From a virus: DNA of 64,000 nt. How positions within the stretch are numbered: the first letter of the stretch is position 1; every line of letters starts with the position of its first letter. The stretch spans positions 95,413 through 159,412 of the IMG/VR virus record IMGVR_UViG_3300025728_000008; one strand, given 5' to 3'. Shown in pieces: positions 18,426 through 28,516 of the stretch. Below the pieces are notes generated by a model. It was not told the DNA's origin. It did no database searches and saw only the letters and a list, made by a program, of their open reading frames with translations. Position numbers and translations under genes: made by a program.

Positions 18426-20540
18426 ATGGCAATAGTAGCAAGTGGTCAGTTGACCCTAGTAGATTTAAATGATAGTAAACAGTTGATTATGTTCATTGGT
18501 TCATCACAACCAAGACAAGTAATCTTTAACCCTAATGGAAATACATACACTCCAGATTACTCATCAGTAGCAACAAATAACATATTGACACCTCAATTAT
18601 TTATTGCAGGTACAAATGGAGATGTTTCTGGGCAAGCGACTGCCACTAGATGGTATGTACAGGATGGTTCACAAGGTAATCCGACATTAATTACAGCAAA
18701 TTCAAATTATGAATTAAATGGTATCACATTAAAGATAAAAGGAAATGTTCTTTCAGCAAAAGCATCTATGACTTATATTTGTGAAATGGATTATCTAGAT
18801 ACAGGTACAGGGTTTACTGTAACAGCAAAGGCAGAATATGAGATTGTAAAAATTACTAATGGTACAGATGGTAAAGCTTCTGTACTTGGATTCCTAAGTA
18901 ATGATTCTCACAGCATTCCAACAAACAATGATGGTTCTGGTGGTGTTTATACCTCAGCTACTACTACAATGTATGTGTATAATGGAACAACAGATGATAG
19001 TGCTAACTGGACTTATGTAGCCACTCCATTAGCAGGTGTTACAGGTGCATTAAGTACTACAGGAAATAAAAATGTATATACTGTTTCAAATATGACTGTT
19101 GATGTAGGCTATGTAGATATTACAGCTAGTAGAGCAACCTACCCTTCTATTACTAAAAGATTTACAGTGACTAAAAATAAAGCAGGTATTGGGTCAACTG
19201 CATATTGGTTAATTTCATCTGCTCCTGTTTTACAGAAGAATGCTTCAAATGTATTTAATCCTACTAGTCTAACATTTACAAGTAAGTCACAGAATGGCAG
19301 TAATGCGCCTGTAAACTATAATGGTAGATGGGTAATTGAAGATACAACAGATGGAACGAACTGGACAGTTAGAACACTCAACCCTTCAACAGATGAAGCA
19401 ACGAAAACGTATACTCCTTCGGGAACAACTATAAAGGCTGTAAGAGCTAGACTATATGTTGCAGGAGCAACAACTAATCTGTTAGATGAACAGCAAATCA
19501 ATGTTGTTTCAGATGGTTCTAATGGAACAGATGGGGTAGACTCTGTTACTGCTGTAGTATGGACACCAGACGGAAATGTTTTAAGAAACTCTACTGGAAC
19601 TTTAACTGCAAAAGCAGATTTATATAAAGGTACTGGAGCAGTATCTTCTGGGTTAAGTTATAAGTGGTACTACCAAGACCCATCATCAACTACTGCTGTA
19701 GGTGGAGGTGGAGATACAGATGGCGGTGCAGGTTGGAGATTAATGCAAGCAATTGCAAATCCAACTACAGCTCCAACACTTAATGGTGCTACAGCAGGTG
19801 GAACTTTAACAGGTGCAACATACTATGTTAAATATACTTGGACAACTGTAGAAGGAGAAACAATGGTAAGTCCAGAAGCAAGTTTAGCTGTTACAGCAAA
19901 CTACAATTTAAAGATTACTATTCCTTCATTCCCTTCTGGAGTAAGTGGAGCAAAAGTCTACGTAGGTACAGCAACAAATGCAAACAAATATCAGAACGTT
20001 ATTTCTACAAGTGGTGGAACATTGACAATCACTGCACCAATTAATGCAAGTGGAGCAACCCCTCCTGCAAGTAATACTGCACAAGTGGATAATTGGGGTG
20101 TAACAGGATTCGGTGGAGCGACAATTACAATTCCTTCAACATCTATTACAAACGTTGAATCATATAAATGTATAATAACTTACAATAGTAATAAATACAC
20201 AGATGTTTGTACAGTGATGGATGTAACTGACCCAATCTTGGTTACTCTTGTTGGAGCATCTATATTTAAGAATGGAACAGGGACAACAACTCTAGAAGCA
20301 AAACTTTATCAAAACGGTGTAGAAATAGATGTGAAAAACCCTAGTGGTACATGGACTGGTAATACATTCAACTCTGTTCAGATATACAATTATACTTGGT
20401 ATTTATATGATAATAATGGAGCTAAAATGGGAACAGTACCAAGTTGGGGAGCAGGTTCTAAAACGGGAAAACTAGTTATTGTTGATGGTATAGACGTTGA
20501 TATTAGAGGTAATATTGTCTGTGAAGTTTCTACTAAATAA
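18426..20540 (+). CDS. Baseplate/tail fibre protein with Ig-like repeats
   Basis: This 704-residue protein is rich in Thr, Asn and Gly. It has a short N-terminal anchor (SGQLTLVDLNDSK) shared with the next gene, then several Ig-like or fibronectin-like beta domains. Recurring patterns are NGTDG or DGTNW followed by TYTPSGTTIKAVRARLYV and SYKCIITYNSNKYTD. It ends near a cell-surface-like domain (residues 600-704). Such proteins extend from the siphovirus tail tip and contact the host. AAAGGAATG provides the ribosome binding site. No enzymatic motif is visible. Confidence 0.65.
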   Translation: MAIVASGQLTLVDLNDSKQLIMFIGSSQPRQVIFNPNGNTYTPDYSSVATNNILTPQLFIAGTNGDVSGQATATRWYVQDGSQGNPTLITANSNYELNGITLKIKGNVLSAKASMTYICEMDYLDTGTGFTVTAKAEYEIVKITNGTDGKASVLGFLSNDSHSIPTNNDGSGGVYTSATTTMYVYNGTTDDSANWTYVATPLAGVTGALSTTGNKNVYTVSNMTVDVGYVDITASRATYPSITKRFTVTKNKAGIGSTAYWLISSAPVLQKNASNVFNPTSLTFTSKSQNGSNAPVNYNGRWVIEDTTDGTNWTVRTLNPSTDEATKTYTPSGTTIKAVRARLYVAGATTNLLDEQQINVVSDGSNGTDGVDSVTAVVWTPDGNVLRNSTGTLTAKADLYKGTGAVSSGLSYKWYYQDPSSTTAVGGGGDTDGGAGWRLMQAIANPTTAPTLNGATAGGTLTGATYYVKYTWTTVEGETMVSPEASLAVTANYNLKITIPSFPSGVSGAKVYVGTATNANKYQNVISTSGGTLTITAPINASGATPPASNTAQVDNWGVTGFGGATITIPSTSITNVESYKCIITYNSNKYTDVCTVMDVTDPILVTLVGASIFKNGTGTTTLEAKLYQNGVEIDVKNPSGTWTGNTFNSVQIYNYTWYLYDNNGAKMGTVPSWGAGSKTGKLVIVDGIDVDIRGNIVCEVSTK

Positions 20541-20553
20541 TATAACATATTAT

Positions 20554-20582
20554 TTGACAGAAATCAAGAATAATGATATAAT
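20554..20582 (+). promoter_or_regulatory. Consensus phage promoter before large tail fibre
   Basis: TTGACA (20554-20559), a 17-nt spacer ending TAATGA and TATAAT (20577-20582) match the repeated promoter family. Transcription should start near 20589, giving a leader of about 70 nt. Confidence 0.9.
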
Positions 20583-20602
20583 AAAAATATGGAAAGTTTT
20601 GA

Positions 20603-20627
20603 AGAGTCTTACAGATAGTAAGGCTCT
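20603..20627 (+). promoter_or_regulatory. Leader stem-loop before large tail fibre
   Basis: AGAGTCTTAC (20603-20612) pairs with GTAAGGCTCT (20618-20627) with one G-U pair and a 5-nt loop, followed by TTCTTAGG. It lies in the leader of the gene starting at 20662 and could be an mRNA-stabilising hairpin or a weak attenuator. Confidence 0.55.
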
Positions 20628-20661
20628 TTCTTAGGATAAAAGGAAAATAGGAGTGATTTTA

Positions 20662-23600
20662 ATGCCAATAATTGGTTCGGGTCAAATGACATTAATAGAT
20701 ATGAATGATGTTCTTGTTTCAGCGACTAAACCATCAAATCCTGCCGAGGGACAAATGTGGTGGAATACAACTGAATCACAATTATATATTTATCAAGGTG
20801 GAAATTGGCAACAATCTACACAGGTAATTAGCGGAGGACGAAATCTACTAAGATATAGTGGTCTATTTAAAGGTACTACTGGTTGGACATTAAATGGTGG
20901 AAGTGGATTAACTGTTGATAAAACAACATTTCCAAATGAAGCTGTTTTATCTGCTACAGGTTCAGTAAAAGCAGTAGCAAGCGTACCAGTTAAAAATGGT
21001 CAAGAATACGTATATGCTACAGAGATTATGTTTAATGCAAATATAGATTTAAATTCAAGTTCTCCTTTGCACTATTGGGTAAACTTAACTGGTGTGAATG
21101 GTACAGCAGGTATTGAAAGAGTTAGTGTAGATGGTGGAGACAGAACACTTGTTGCTAATAAATGGCATAAGATTGTTATTCGATTCAAAGTTAAAGATGA
21201 TGGAAATGCTTATGTATTTACACCATTCATCTATAAATCACCAATGACTCAAAAATGGTGGATGAGAACAATCCAATTAATGGAAGGCAATGTTCCTACT
21301 GGATGGTCTCCTGCTCCAGAAGAAGTAGATGAAATTATCACAGATGTCACTGAAACTTTAGGGAACATGGCAAATGACAATCTTGTTGAATATAATGAAA
21401 GAAAAATAATCAAAGAAAAAGTTGAAGAATTAGTTGGTGCATCTGTATTAGATACAGGAGATTTACCTACAATTGCAACTTTGGATACTAGTAATAAAGG
21501 ATTAATTTTCACAGTTAGACAACAAGCTAGACAAGTAGGTATTCCTATAGGAACAACTGCAAGTCCATCAACAGGACACCCGAAATACTATGCAGTTCAA
21601 ACAACTTACGAAGCATTAAAGACATATCTTGAAGGACTAAAAACAACTGATAATATTTCTTTGAGACCTTGGGATGTTTCAACTGGAAATCAAAAGAAAG
21701 TTATTTCAGTTGTCAAATTGACGTTTAGAACAACTTGGTTAAACTTTTATAATGCGTTGAATGACTTAGCTACATATACTTCTCAAGTACAAAATGATGA
21801 TGCATATAATCCAGTAAGAGTTAATCATGCTAGTAATGGAAACTTTGAAATTCCTTTAACAGAAGGATTATGGAAGAATAGTTATGTTGGTCAAACAAAA
21901 GAAATCGTTGATATTTCAGCAGAAACCGCACCATTCCAATTTGCATATCATGTAAAAAATACAACTAATGCAAATGGCGGTATTTTCGTTCAAGAGTTGT
22001 GGAGTGGAGCAAATGCAGAAGTACTTGTGGATAGAGAAGTTACAATTCAATTTTGGTTGAAATATCAAAATATTGTTGCAGGAGCGCAAGCTTATTTAGC
22101 AGGTAGATTCGGAGAACTTCTTATTGAAGGAGAAAATGCCAGTGCTCAAAAGTTTTATAGATATATTCGTTTTGCTAATACAACAACAATGAATGAAGGT
22201 TCATATATTACTGGAACAGATATGACATGGAAAAAATACACTGGAACAACTAAATTAACACTTCCTACAGGAGCAACTAAAATCACTAAAGTGTCATTCA
22301 AACATGGCTTAGAAGGTTGTACTGGTGAGTTCTGGAGTACAGGTATTAAACTTGAGTTCGGTGCAAAAGCATCTGATTGGTCAGTATCTCCAATTGATTT
22401 ACAACAAAAAGTTTACAAGACTTCATTGGCGGTTGAGCCAAACAATATTACAGCTACAGTAGTAAGTAATCAGACTTTTCTAAATACAATAGATAAAGTA
22501 GTTTCAAATGAAACAGGATATATCAATAAGAACTATAACTTTGCTGATTGGACAGGAACTTATCCAGTTGGATATAATGGAAATGTCGGAACAGCAGTAA
22601 CAAAAGTAACACCATCTGAAACAGGTAATGGTAAGTCTGTAAGATTTACTAATGCTTTAGGAGTAGAAAGTTATTTAAGTGGTGACGGATATTTAGATAA
22701 ACCATATTATCAATATGTATATGTTGAATCAACATTTAAATTAGAAAGTGGTTCTATCAACGGTGCAGGTATTCTCTTTAGATATTTAAGAGCAGATAAT
22801 TCAAGTAGTGCGTTTGAAGGTAGATTCAAATTTTCAGATGTTGTCGCTAGTCCAACTTTAAATAAATGGTATACAGTTTCAACAGTATTTAAAGTTCCAA
22901 CACCTGTTGATTTTGGTGGATACAGACTCTACACTATGGGAAGTTATGGAGCATTTGATGCAACAAAACCTGCAAAGTCAATTCTTATTGATTCAACAAT
23001 TTCAAGACCTGCTACAGCAGAAGAAGCAAAAGCATATGAAGCAAATGTTTCAATCAATGATATGACAAACGATAATAAGTTGACAGCTTTAGAAAAACAT
23101 GATATGAAGAATCAGTTGGATATGATTGTTGCAGAGAAACCTACATATGAAGCAAAAGCAAATCAGTATTTAATTGTTACAGAAAAGAACGCATATGTAA
23201 CAGCATATAACACTTTATATGATACAGTGAATCCATTGCTTGCAGGAGCTAATTTAAACTTAACATCAGATGTTGTTGGAGCAACTATTAGAACACTGTT
23301 TAAAAACTATAATGAGAAGAAAGAACTTTTAGAGAAAGCTATCCTAGATGCCTTAAACTTTGGTGGAAGAAACGTAGTCTTCAACTCTAAATTTAAAACA
23401 AATGATAGTGGAGTCTTATTAAATTGGAATGGAGTAGCATCACAAGTTGTTATTAAAGACCCAGAAGCAGATAAACCAGATAGTAATATCTGGAGTATTT
23501 CAAGAACAGGGCAAGCAACAAACTCTATTCTCAGTACATATTCCAATAAATTTAAAGCAAGTTTAGATGATACATTTGTATTTGCAATTGATTTGAAAGT

Positions 23601-24984
23601 AGCAAATGTCACTGCATGGGATGTACAAAATCCTTTCATTATGGAATTTTATGATTCAGCAGGAACACGAGTTCAATATGAAGATGTCACTATGACAAGA
23701 TTGAATGCACCAACTCTAGTAAATAATACATGGTATCGTTTATGGTGTGTTATCAAAGTAACAAATGTAACAGTTACTACTGGAGCTATTAGATTAGCAT
23801 TATTCCGAAATGGAGATATTTCAATTCGTGAAGTAAAAATAGAAAAAGGAACAAAGGCTACTGAATTTACTGTAGCACCAGAAGATGTAGATTCAATGAT
23901 TTATAACATCGAAACAAGAATGTCATCAGCAGAAATCAAAATCAGTGACAGTTCTATTATAAACACAATTCGACAGTCTACAGACTACAAGAATGACTTG
24001 AGTGCAAAAGCTGACAACAGTGATTTAGCAGACCTTGCAACAAAAGGTGAAGTTGATAACGCAAATAAAGATGCAAAAAACTATGCAGATGATAAAGTTA
24101 AAAACATTGACTTTGAGCCATTTGTACTTAAAACACAATTGTCACAAGAAATCACAAATATATCTGCAAAGTTTGAAGCAGGTGGAGGGGTTAACCTTCT
24201 TAAAAATTCTGTCGGATATGGGGTATTAACAGCAACAGCTCAAGATAGCTATGTTCCTGCTTGGACACTTGTTAACCCAACAGCAGTACAAACAGTTTCA
24301 AGTAGTGCTTTAGATGCATTAGGTTTCGGTAGAGGTTTCCAATTACCACCTAGTTCAATTGCTACAGAAATGAAACAAGATGTATATGTTCAAGTTGGTC
24401 AGCCTTACACTTTGTCATGGTTCATTAACAAAACAAACAATTCATCTAATGCAAACACAGATGGAGCAGTGTATGTCGAATTTCTACAGGGTGCAACAGT
24501 TTTAAGTTCTTATACAACTACCTATGCTAGTGATAAAGTTACAAACGGATTTGAAAAAGGAATGAAAACAATTATTCCAACAGCAGGTGTTGTAACAGTT
24601 AGAGTAAGAGCTAATAAGCTATCAGATATTATTATCAGTGGTTTCATGTTTAATATTGGAGAAGTGGGACTTCAATGGTCTCTAGCTACAGGAGAATTGT
24701 ATAATACAAATATTCGGATGGATATGAATGGTATAAAAGTATCTCAAATTGTTAATGGTGTTGAACGTGGTTACACACAAATTACACCGCAAGAATTTGC
24801 AGGATATTACGATTCTAAAGGCGATGGAAAATATGAAAAAGTATTCTACTTAAAAGAGGACGAAACGGTATCTAAAAAGTTCGTAGCAAAAGAAGAGTTT
24901 ACGCTAGGAAGTATTAAGATTATAAAAGTAGAATCTACAGCAAATAAAGGTTGGGCATTCGTACAGGTTGTACCAACTACATAA
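20662..24984 (+). CDS. Large tail fibre/receptor-binding protein
   Basis: This 1440-residue protein starts at ATG 20662, 8 nt after AGGAG (20649-20653). The N-terminus repeats the anchor seen in the gene before it (GSGQMTLIDMND), followed by a short EGQMWWNTTESQLYIYQGGNWQ segment typical of phage fibre attachment. At least four jelly-roll, carbohydrate-binding-like modules follow; each opens with a phrase such as GGRNLLRYS, NFEIPLTEGLW, NYNFADWTG or GGRNVVFNS. Helical linkers with DNKLTALEKHDM separate some of them. The modular sugar-binding layout suggests receptor binding or a structural side fibre. Own promoter and leader hairpin upstream. Confidence 0.7.
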   Translation: MPIIGSGQMTLIDMNDVLVSATKPSNPAEGQMWWNTTESQLYIYQGGNWQQSTQVISGGRNLLRYSGLFKGTTGWTLNGGSGLTVDKTTFPNEAVLSATGSVKAVASVPVKNGQEYVYATEIMFNANIDLNSSSPLHYWVNLTGVNGTAGIERVSVDGGDRTLVANKWHKIVIRFKVKDDGNAYVFTPFIYKSPMTQKWWMRTIQLMEGNVPTGWSPAPEEVDEIITDVTETLGNMANDNLVEYNERKIIKEKVEELVGASVLDTGDLPTIATLDTSNKGLIFTVRQQARQVGIPIGTTASPSTGHPKYYAVQTTYEALKTYLEGLKTTDNISLRPWDVSTGNQKKVISVVKLTFRTTWLNFYNALNDLATYTSQVQNDDAYNPVRVNHASNGNFEIPLTEGLWKNSYVGQTKEIVDISAETAPFQFAYHVKNTTNANGGIFVQELWSGANAEVLVDREVTIQFWLKYQNIVAGAQAYLAGRFGELLIEGENASAQKFYRYIRFANTTTMNEGSYITGTDMTWKKYTGTTKLTLPTGATKITKVSFKHGLEGCTGEFWSTGIKLEFGAKASDWSVSPIDLQQKVYKTSLAVEPNNITATVVSNQTFLNTIDKVVSNETGYINKNYNFADWTGTYPVGYNGNVGTAVTKVTPSETGNGKSVRFTNALGVESYLSGDGYLDKPYYQYVYVESTFKLESGSINGAGILFRYLRADNSSSAFEGRFKFSDVVASPTLNKWYTVSTVFKVPTPVDFGGYRLYTMGSYGAFDATKPAKSILIDSTISRPATAEEAKAYEANVSINDMTNDNKLTALEKHDMKNQLDMIVAEKPTYEAKANQYLIVTEKNAYVTAYNTLYDTVNPLLAGANLNLTSDVVGATIRTLFKNYNEKKELLEKAILDALNFGGRNVVFNSKFKTNDSGVLLNWNGVASQVVIKDPEADKPDSNIWSISRTGQATNSILSTYSNKFKASLDDTFVFAIDLKVANVTAWDVQNPFIMEFYDSAGTRVQYEDVTMTRLNAPTLVNNTWYRLWCVIKVTNVTVTTGAIRLALFRNGDISIREVKIEKGTKATEFTVAPEDVDSMIYNIETRMSSAEIKISDSSIINTIRQSTDYKNDLSAKADNSDLADLATKGEVDNANKDAKNYADDKVKNIDFEPFVLKTQLSQEITNISAKFEAGGGVNLLKNSVGYGVLTATAQDSYVPAWTLVNPTAVQTVSSSALDALGFGRGFQLPPSSIATEMKQDVYVQVGQPYTLSWFINKTNNSSNANTDGAVYVEFLQGATVLSSYTTTYASDKVTNGFEKGMKTIIPTAGVVTVRVRANKLSDIIISGFMFNIGEVGLQWSLATGELYNTNIRMDMNGIKVSQIVNGVERGYTQITPQEFAGYYDSKGDGKYEKVFYLKEDETVSKKFVAKEEFTLGSIKIIKVESTANKGWAFVQVVPTT

Positions 24985-25006
24985 TGAATAAAAGGAGAAG
25001 ATATAC

Positions 25007-27751
25007 ATGGCTTTAAGCGGTAGTTTTGGTACAGATTTTGGTGGCGGTTATCGCTTACAATTAGAATGGTCTGCTACCCAAAATATTTCAAATAACACTA
25101 GTACAATCATGACACGCCTTTACTTAATCAGTAAAGGTTCGTCATGGACAATTAATTCAAGTGCTAGTAAGTATGTAGAATTAAATATTAATGATGGCTC
25201 AGACCATTATTCATCTAAGAGTGAAGGTGGACTTGCAAGCCTTGGAGGAAACCAGAAGAAAGAAATTTTCTGGCATTCATTTACTGTTGGTCATAATAGC
25301 AATGGTACAAAGTCTGTTTATCTTGCAGGTAGATTTGATGTTAATGTAACAATTAGTGGGAGTTATGTCGGAAGACTAGATACTAGTCAAACAGTTACAC
25401 TGGACACAATCCCTCGAAATTCACAGATTACGACTCAACCAGACATTACAGCAGGAAGACCTCATTCATTTACTCTAGAAAGATATTCATCAGAATTTGA
25501 CCACGGAGTAGAATTTTTTGTTGCAGGTCAATTTATTAAACGATTGGATGGAGTAGGTACAAGTGGTACATTTAACTTCTCTAAAGATGAAGTTTATATC
25601 ATGTATCAGAAACTTCAAGCAAATGGATATAATCCAGTTAGTTGTGCGATAAGAGTTTTCACATATAGATATGGAACACAAATAGGAAGTTATGTTGAAC
25701 GTGGTGGAACTTGTTATAATTGGGGTGGTGGTTATGCATCATTTGCAGGTGTTAATAACTATGGTGATTCAATTTCCGTAACAATAAACAATGGTCATCC
25801 AGATATGAGATATAACACAAACTTTACTTTAAATGGAGTATCTATTAAGAATCAGAATGACATGACACAAGGTGTAACTAATGTATCATTCTCTGCTGAA
25901 AAACAAGCAATGTTAAATGCAACACCTACAGTTACAGGAGCTATGGGTAGAGCTACAGTAACAACTTATTGGTATAAGAGTGATGGTGTAACAAAAATTC
26001 AAGTTGCTAATCCAATTTATTCTGACTTTTGGGCGAATGGAGGGAACGCACTAGTAGACCCTACATTTAATCCTACAATTACATATGCCGATACAAATAA
26101 TGACCCTGCAAAGGGTAACACATTAGCAGTAACAGGTAATAACCAATATATTATACAAGATATGTCATTAGTAACTGTTACTCTTGCAGGGGCAACCAAG
26201 GCTACTACAACAAATGGAACAACTATTAAAGAATATGTTGTGTCATTAGGAGGTAAGCAAGTAACACAAGCCCATACAGCAGGAACTACAGATATAACAT
26301 TTGTCATTGGGTCAGTTAGTTCAACCACAAATTTAACTATCGAAATTAAAGCTATTGATAATCGTGGAAGATATAAATCAGCATATAAAACAGTTACAAT
26401 TGTTCCATATTCAAAACCCACTTTAGTAGCAAATGTAACACGTGTAAACAACTTTGAAAACTCAACAGAAATTACAATCAATGGAACAATTTCTCCTTTA
26501 GTTGTAAATAGTTCTGCAAAGAACATTTTATCATCTCTGAAATACAGAAGCAAAACAACGGTTGGAGGAAGTTGGAGTGCTTATTCAGAAATAAAAACAA
26601 CAGCAGTAATTACTGGCTCAAACTTCTCACATCCAAAAATAACTAATACTTATGATAATAGTTATGCATACTCTTTTGAAATTCTTGTTCAAGATATATT
26701 CGGTGCAACAAGCCAGATGCAAGTTAACAGAACTATTGAAAAAGGTAAGCCATTATTCTTCATAGACTATGAGAAATCAACTTTAGGAGTCGGTAAGTTT
26801 CCAGAAAACGCCAACAATGGAATGGAAATTGTAGGAAGACTTGAAGCAGATGGTATTACTTCTAAAATGGGAGTCTTTCAAATTGGTTCACTAACTAGAG
26901 CGAATCATGGTAATGGTGCTACAGAGTTTGCCTACAATGAACTGACAACTGATTTAAATATACTAGGTCGAAATTGGGGTAATAATACAACTCATGATAT
27001 TAATATGAGAGTTTCTGGAAGAATCTACGCAAAAGAAATTTATGCTTGGAATAATGGGGGAATCTGGTTTGATGGTTGGGGAAATATCAAAGGAACAAAT
27101 ATGGCAAACACAGCAGGTAATACTTGGTCTATTAAAGATGGAGATGACCGAAATAGATTCTTAACATATATCGGTAAAGGCTCGACAGGTTCAACAGAAA
27201 TTAGCTCTTACACAAACGGTATTGACTTCTTTCATGACAATTATAAAGCTCTCATGGTATACACTAGTAACTATGGTGTTAATAGAATCCTTCAATTCGG
27301 CAATGGTAATGGTGGTATTTTTAAGTGGCAACAACTTGCTTTAAATTCAGAAGGAAGATTTGAGTTTAGGAAAAGTGATGATTCAGATTGGGCAAAATTA
27401 AGTGGAACATGGGTTGACCCATCATCTAGAAAATACAAGAAAAATATTGAAACATATGAAGAAAGTGCAATCGACATTATTATGAACGCAACACCAGTTA
27501 CTTATCATTTCAAATCTCAAGCAGATGAAGAAAAGAAAATGATTGGACTTATTGCAGAAGATGCACCACATATCATTCAAGCAGATGAAGAAGGAACAGG
27601 TATTAATACATACGGTATGATTACTGTTTCATGGAAAGGCATTCAAGAAAACACTTTAGAAATTAGACAGAATACAGAAAGTATCAACCAGTTAACAAAG
27701 ACAGTTAAAAGACTTGAAGAAGAGATTAAATATTTGAAAGGGGAAATTTAA
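25007..27751 (+). CDS. DUF859-like tail fibre with S74 intramolecular chaperone
   Basis: This 914-residue fibre opens with the DUF859-type N-terminus of siphovirus tail proteins (ALSGSFGTDFGGGYRLQLEW) and continues through Ig-like and beta-prism-like segments. The C-terminus is a peptidase S74 intramolecular chaperone: S806 and K811 in SSRKYKKNI match the catalytic Ser-Lys pair, followed by ATPVTYHF and IGLIAEDAPHII, and a final coiled-coil. In this family the chaperone trimerises the fibre and then cuts itself off before the Ser, which would leave a mature fibre of about 805 residues. It probably binds the host surface. Confidence 0.8.
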   Translation: MALSGSFGTDFGGGYRLQLEWSATQNISNNTSTIMTRLYLISKGSSWTINSSASKYVELNINDGSDHYSSKSEGGLASLGGNQKKEIFWHSFTVGHNSNGTKSVYLAGRFDVNVTISGSYVGRLDTSQTVTLDTIPRNSQITTQPDITAGRPHSFTLERYSSEFDHGVEFFVAGQFIKRLDGVGTSGTFNFSKDEVYIMYQKLQANGYNPVSCAIRVFTYRYGTQIGSYVERGGTCYNWGGGYASFAGVNNYGDSISVTINNGHPDMRYNTNFTLNGVSIKNQNDMTQGVTNVSFSAEKQAMLNATPTVTGAMGRATVTTYWYKSDGVTKIQVANPIYSDFWANGGNALVDPTFNPTITYADTNNDPAKGNTLAVTGNNQYIIQDMSLVTVTLAGATKATTTNGTTIKEYVVSLGGKQVTQAHTAGTTDITFVIGSVSSTTNLTIEIKAIDNRGRYKSAYKTVTIVPYSKPTLVANVTRVNNFENSTEITINGTISPLVVNSSAKNILSSLKYRSKTTVGGSWSAYSEIKTTAVITGSNFSHPKITNTYDNSYAYSFEILVQDIFGATSQMQVNRTIEKGKPLFFIDYEKSTLGVGKFPENANNGMEIVGRLEADGITSKMGVFQIGSLTRANHGNGATEFAYNELTTDLNILGRNWGNNTTHDINMRVSGRIYAKEIYAWNNGGIWFDGWGNIKGTNMANTAGNTWSIKDGDDRNRFLTYIGKGSTGSTEISSYTNGIDFFHDNYKALMVYTSNYGVNRILQFGNGNGGIFKWQQLALNSEGRFEFRKSDDSDWAKLSGTWVDPSSRKYKKNIETYEESAIDIIMNATPVTYHFKSQADEEKKMIGLIAEDAPHIIQADEEGTGINTYGMITVSWKGIQENTLEIRQNTESINQLTKTVKRLEEEIKYLKGEI

Positions 27752-27753
27752 TT

Positions 27754-28260
27754 ATGGTATTTGATAATTTAACAATGTATGAGAAAGAATTGATTTTACA
27801 AGGATTGGAGAATATGAGTTTATCTAATCAAAACAATCTTGCTAGTGCTCTAGCTCAAAAGTTTAATTGTGCAGTTTGGCAAGTTACTCCTACTCAATTT
27901 CTAGATTATCACAAAGATATAAAATTGAGAATCTTAGATGAGCAATGTGAACTAGGAATCAAAAATGGATTCACCTCAGTAAATGGACATCGTTATCGGT
28001 TAAATGATGCAGACCAAATAAACTTCTTAGGTATGGCAGAAAGACTTTCACGCAGACCAGAGATGACAGAAGTAGAATGGAAAGTAGAAGATTTACAAGG
28101 TTATGTAACTCATACAAGAGCAGAATGGTTAGCAGTACAAGATGAAGCTTTTGACCATAAATTCGGTCAATTGATGAAATATAATCAATTAATCACAACT
28201 GTAAAAAATGCCACTAATCACGCAACAATCGTTGCAGTTAAATGGGAAAACCCACTTTAA
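27754..28260 (+). CDS. DUF4376-like tail fibre accessory protein
   Basis: This 168-residue protein has the DUF4376-like pattern FTSVNGHRYRLNDADQINFLGMAERL followed by VEWKVEDLQGYVTHT and a helical C-terminus. Members lie next to fibre genes in many phages and are thought to be fibre tip or assembly proteins. It begins 2 nt after the S74 fibre gene, with AAAGGGG in the end of that gene as ribosome binding site, so the two are coupled. The exact role is inferred. Confidence 0.65.
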   Translation: MVFDNLTMYEKELILQGLENMSLSNQNNLASALAQKFNCAVWQVTPTQFLDYHKDIKLRILDEQCELGIKNGFTSVNGHRYRLNDADQINFLGMAERLSRRPEMTEVEWKVEDLQGYVTHTRAEWLAVQDEAFDHKFGQLMKYNQLITTVKNATNHATIVAVKWENPL

Positions 28261-28283
28261 TTATAACATAGGAGGAAAAGGAA

Positions 28284-28448
28284 ATGCAAGGACAAATTGA
28301 CATTAATTTTTTAGTAAAGAGATATAAAGAACAGGTTGGAGAGCAAGCAAATAAGATTATTTATTTAGAAGCTTATATCGAACAATTAGAAAAACAAATC
28401 TTAGATGATGCAAAAGCAAAAGAAGAAGAAACAGAAGATAAAAAATAA
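28284..28448 (+). CDS. Small coiled-coil protein
   Basis: This 54-residue reading frame starts at ATG 28284 with AGGAGG 8 nt before it. It reads as one long amphipathic helix (KRYKEQVGEQANKIIYLEAY, then IEQLEKQILDDAKAKEEE) with an acidic C-terminus. The excellent ribosome binding site and the position between the fibre accessory gene and the endolysin support it as real. The function is unknown. It resembles the short coiled-coil peptides often found just before phage lysis genes. Confidence 0.7.
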   Translation: MQGQIDINFLVKRYKEQVGEQANKIIYLEAYIEQLEKQILDDAKAKEEETEDKK

Positions 28449-28459
28449 TGGTATAAATT

Positions 28460-28495
28460 CCTGCTAGGCGAGAGTCTAACCTAGCAGGTCTTATT
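28460..28495 (+). terminator. Stem-loop before endolysin, possible terminator
   Basis: CCTGCTAGG (28460-28468) pairs perfectly with CCTAGCAGG (28480-28488) around an 11-nt loop, followed by TCTTATT. The U-tract is weak, so it may only partly terminate, or may protect the endolysin message. Confidence 0.6.
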
Positions 28496-28516
28496 AAAAA
28501 TTAGGAGGAATTTTAA

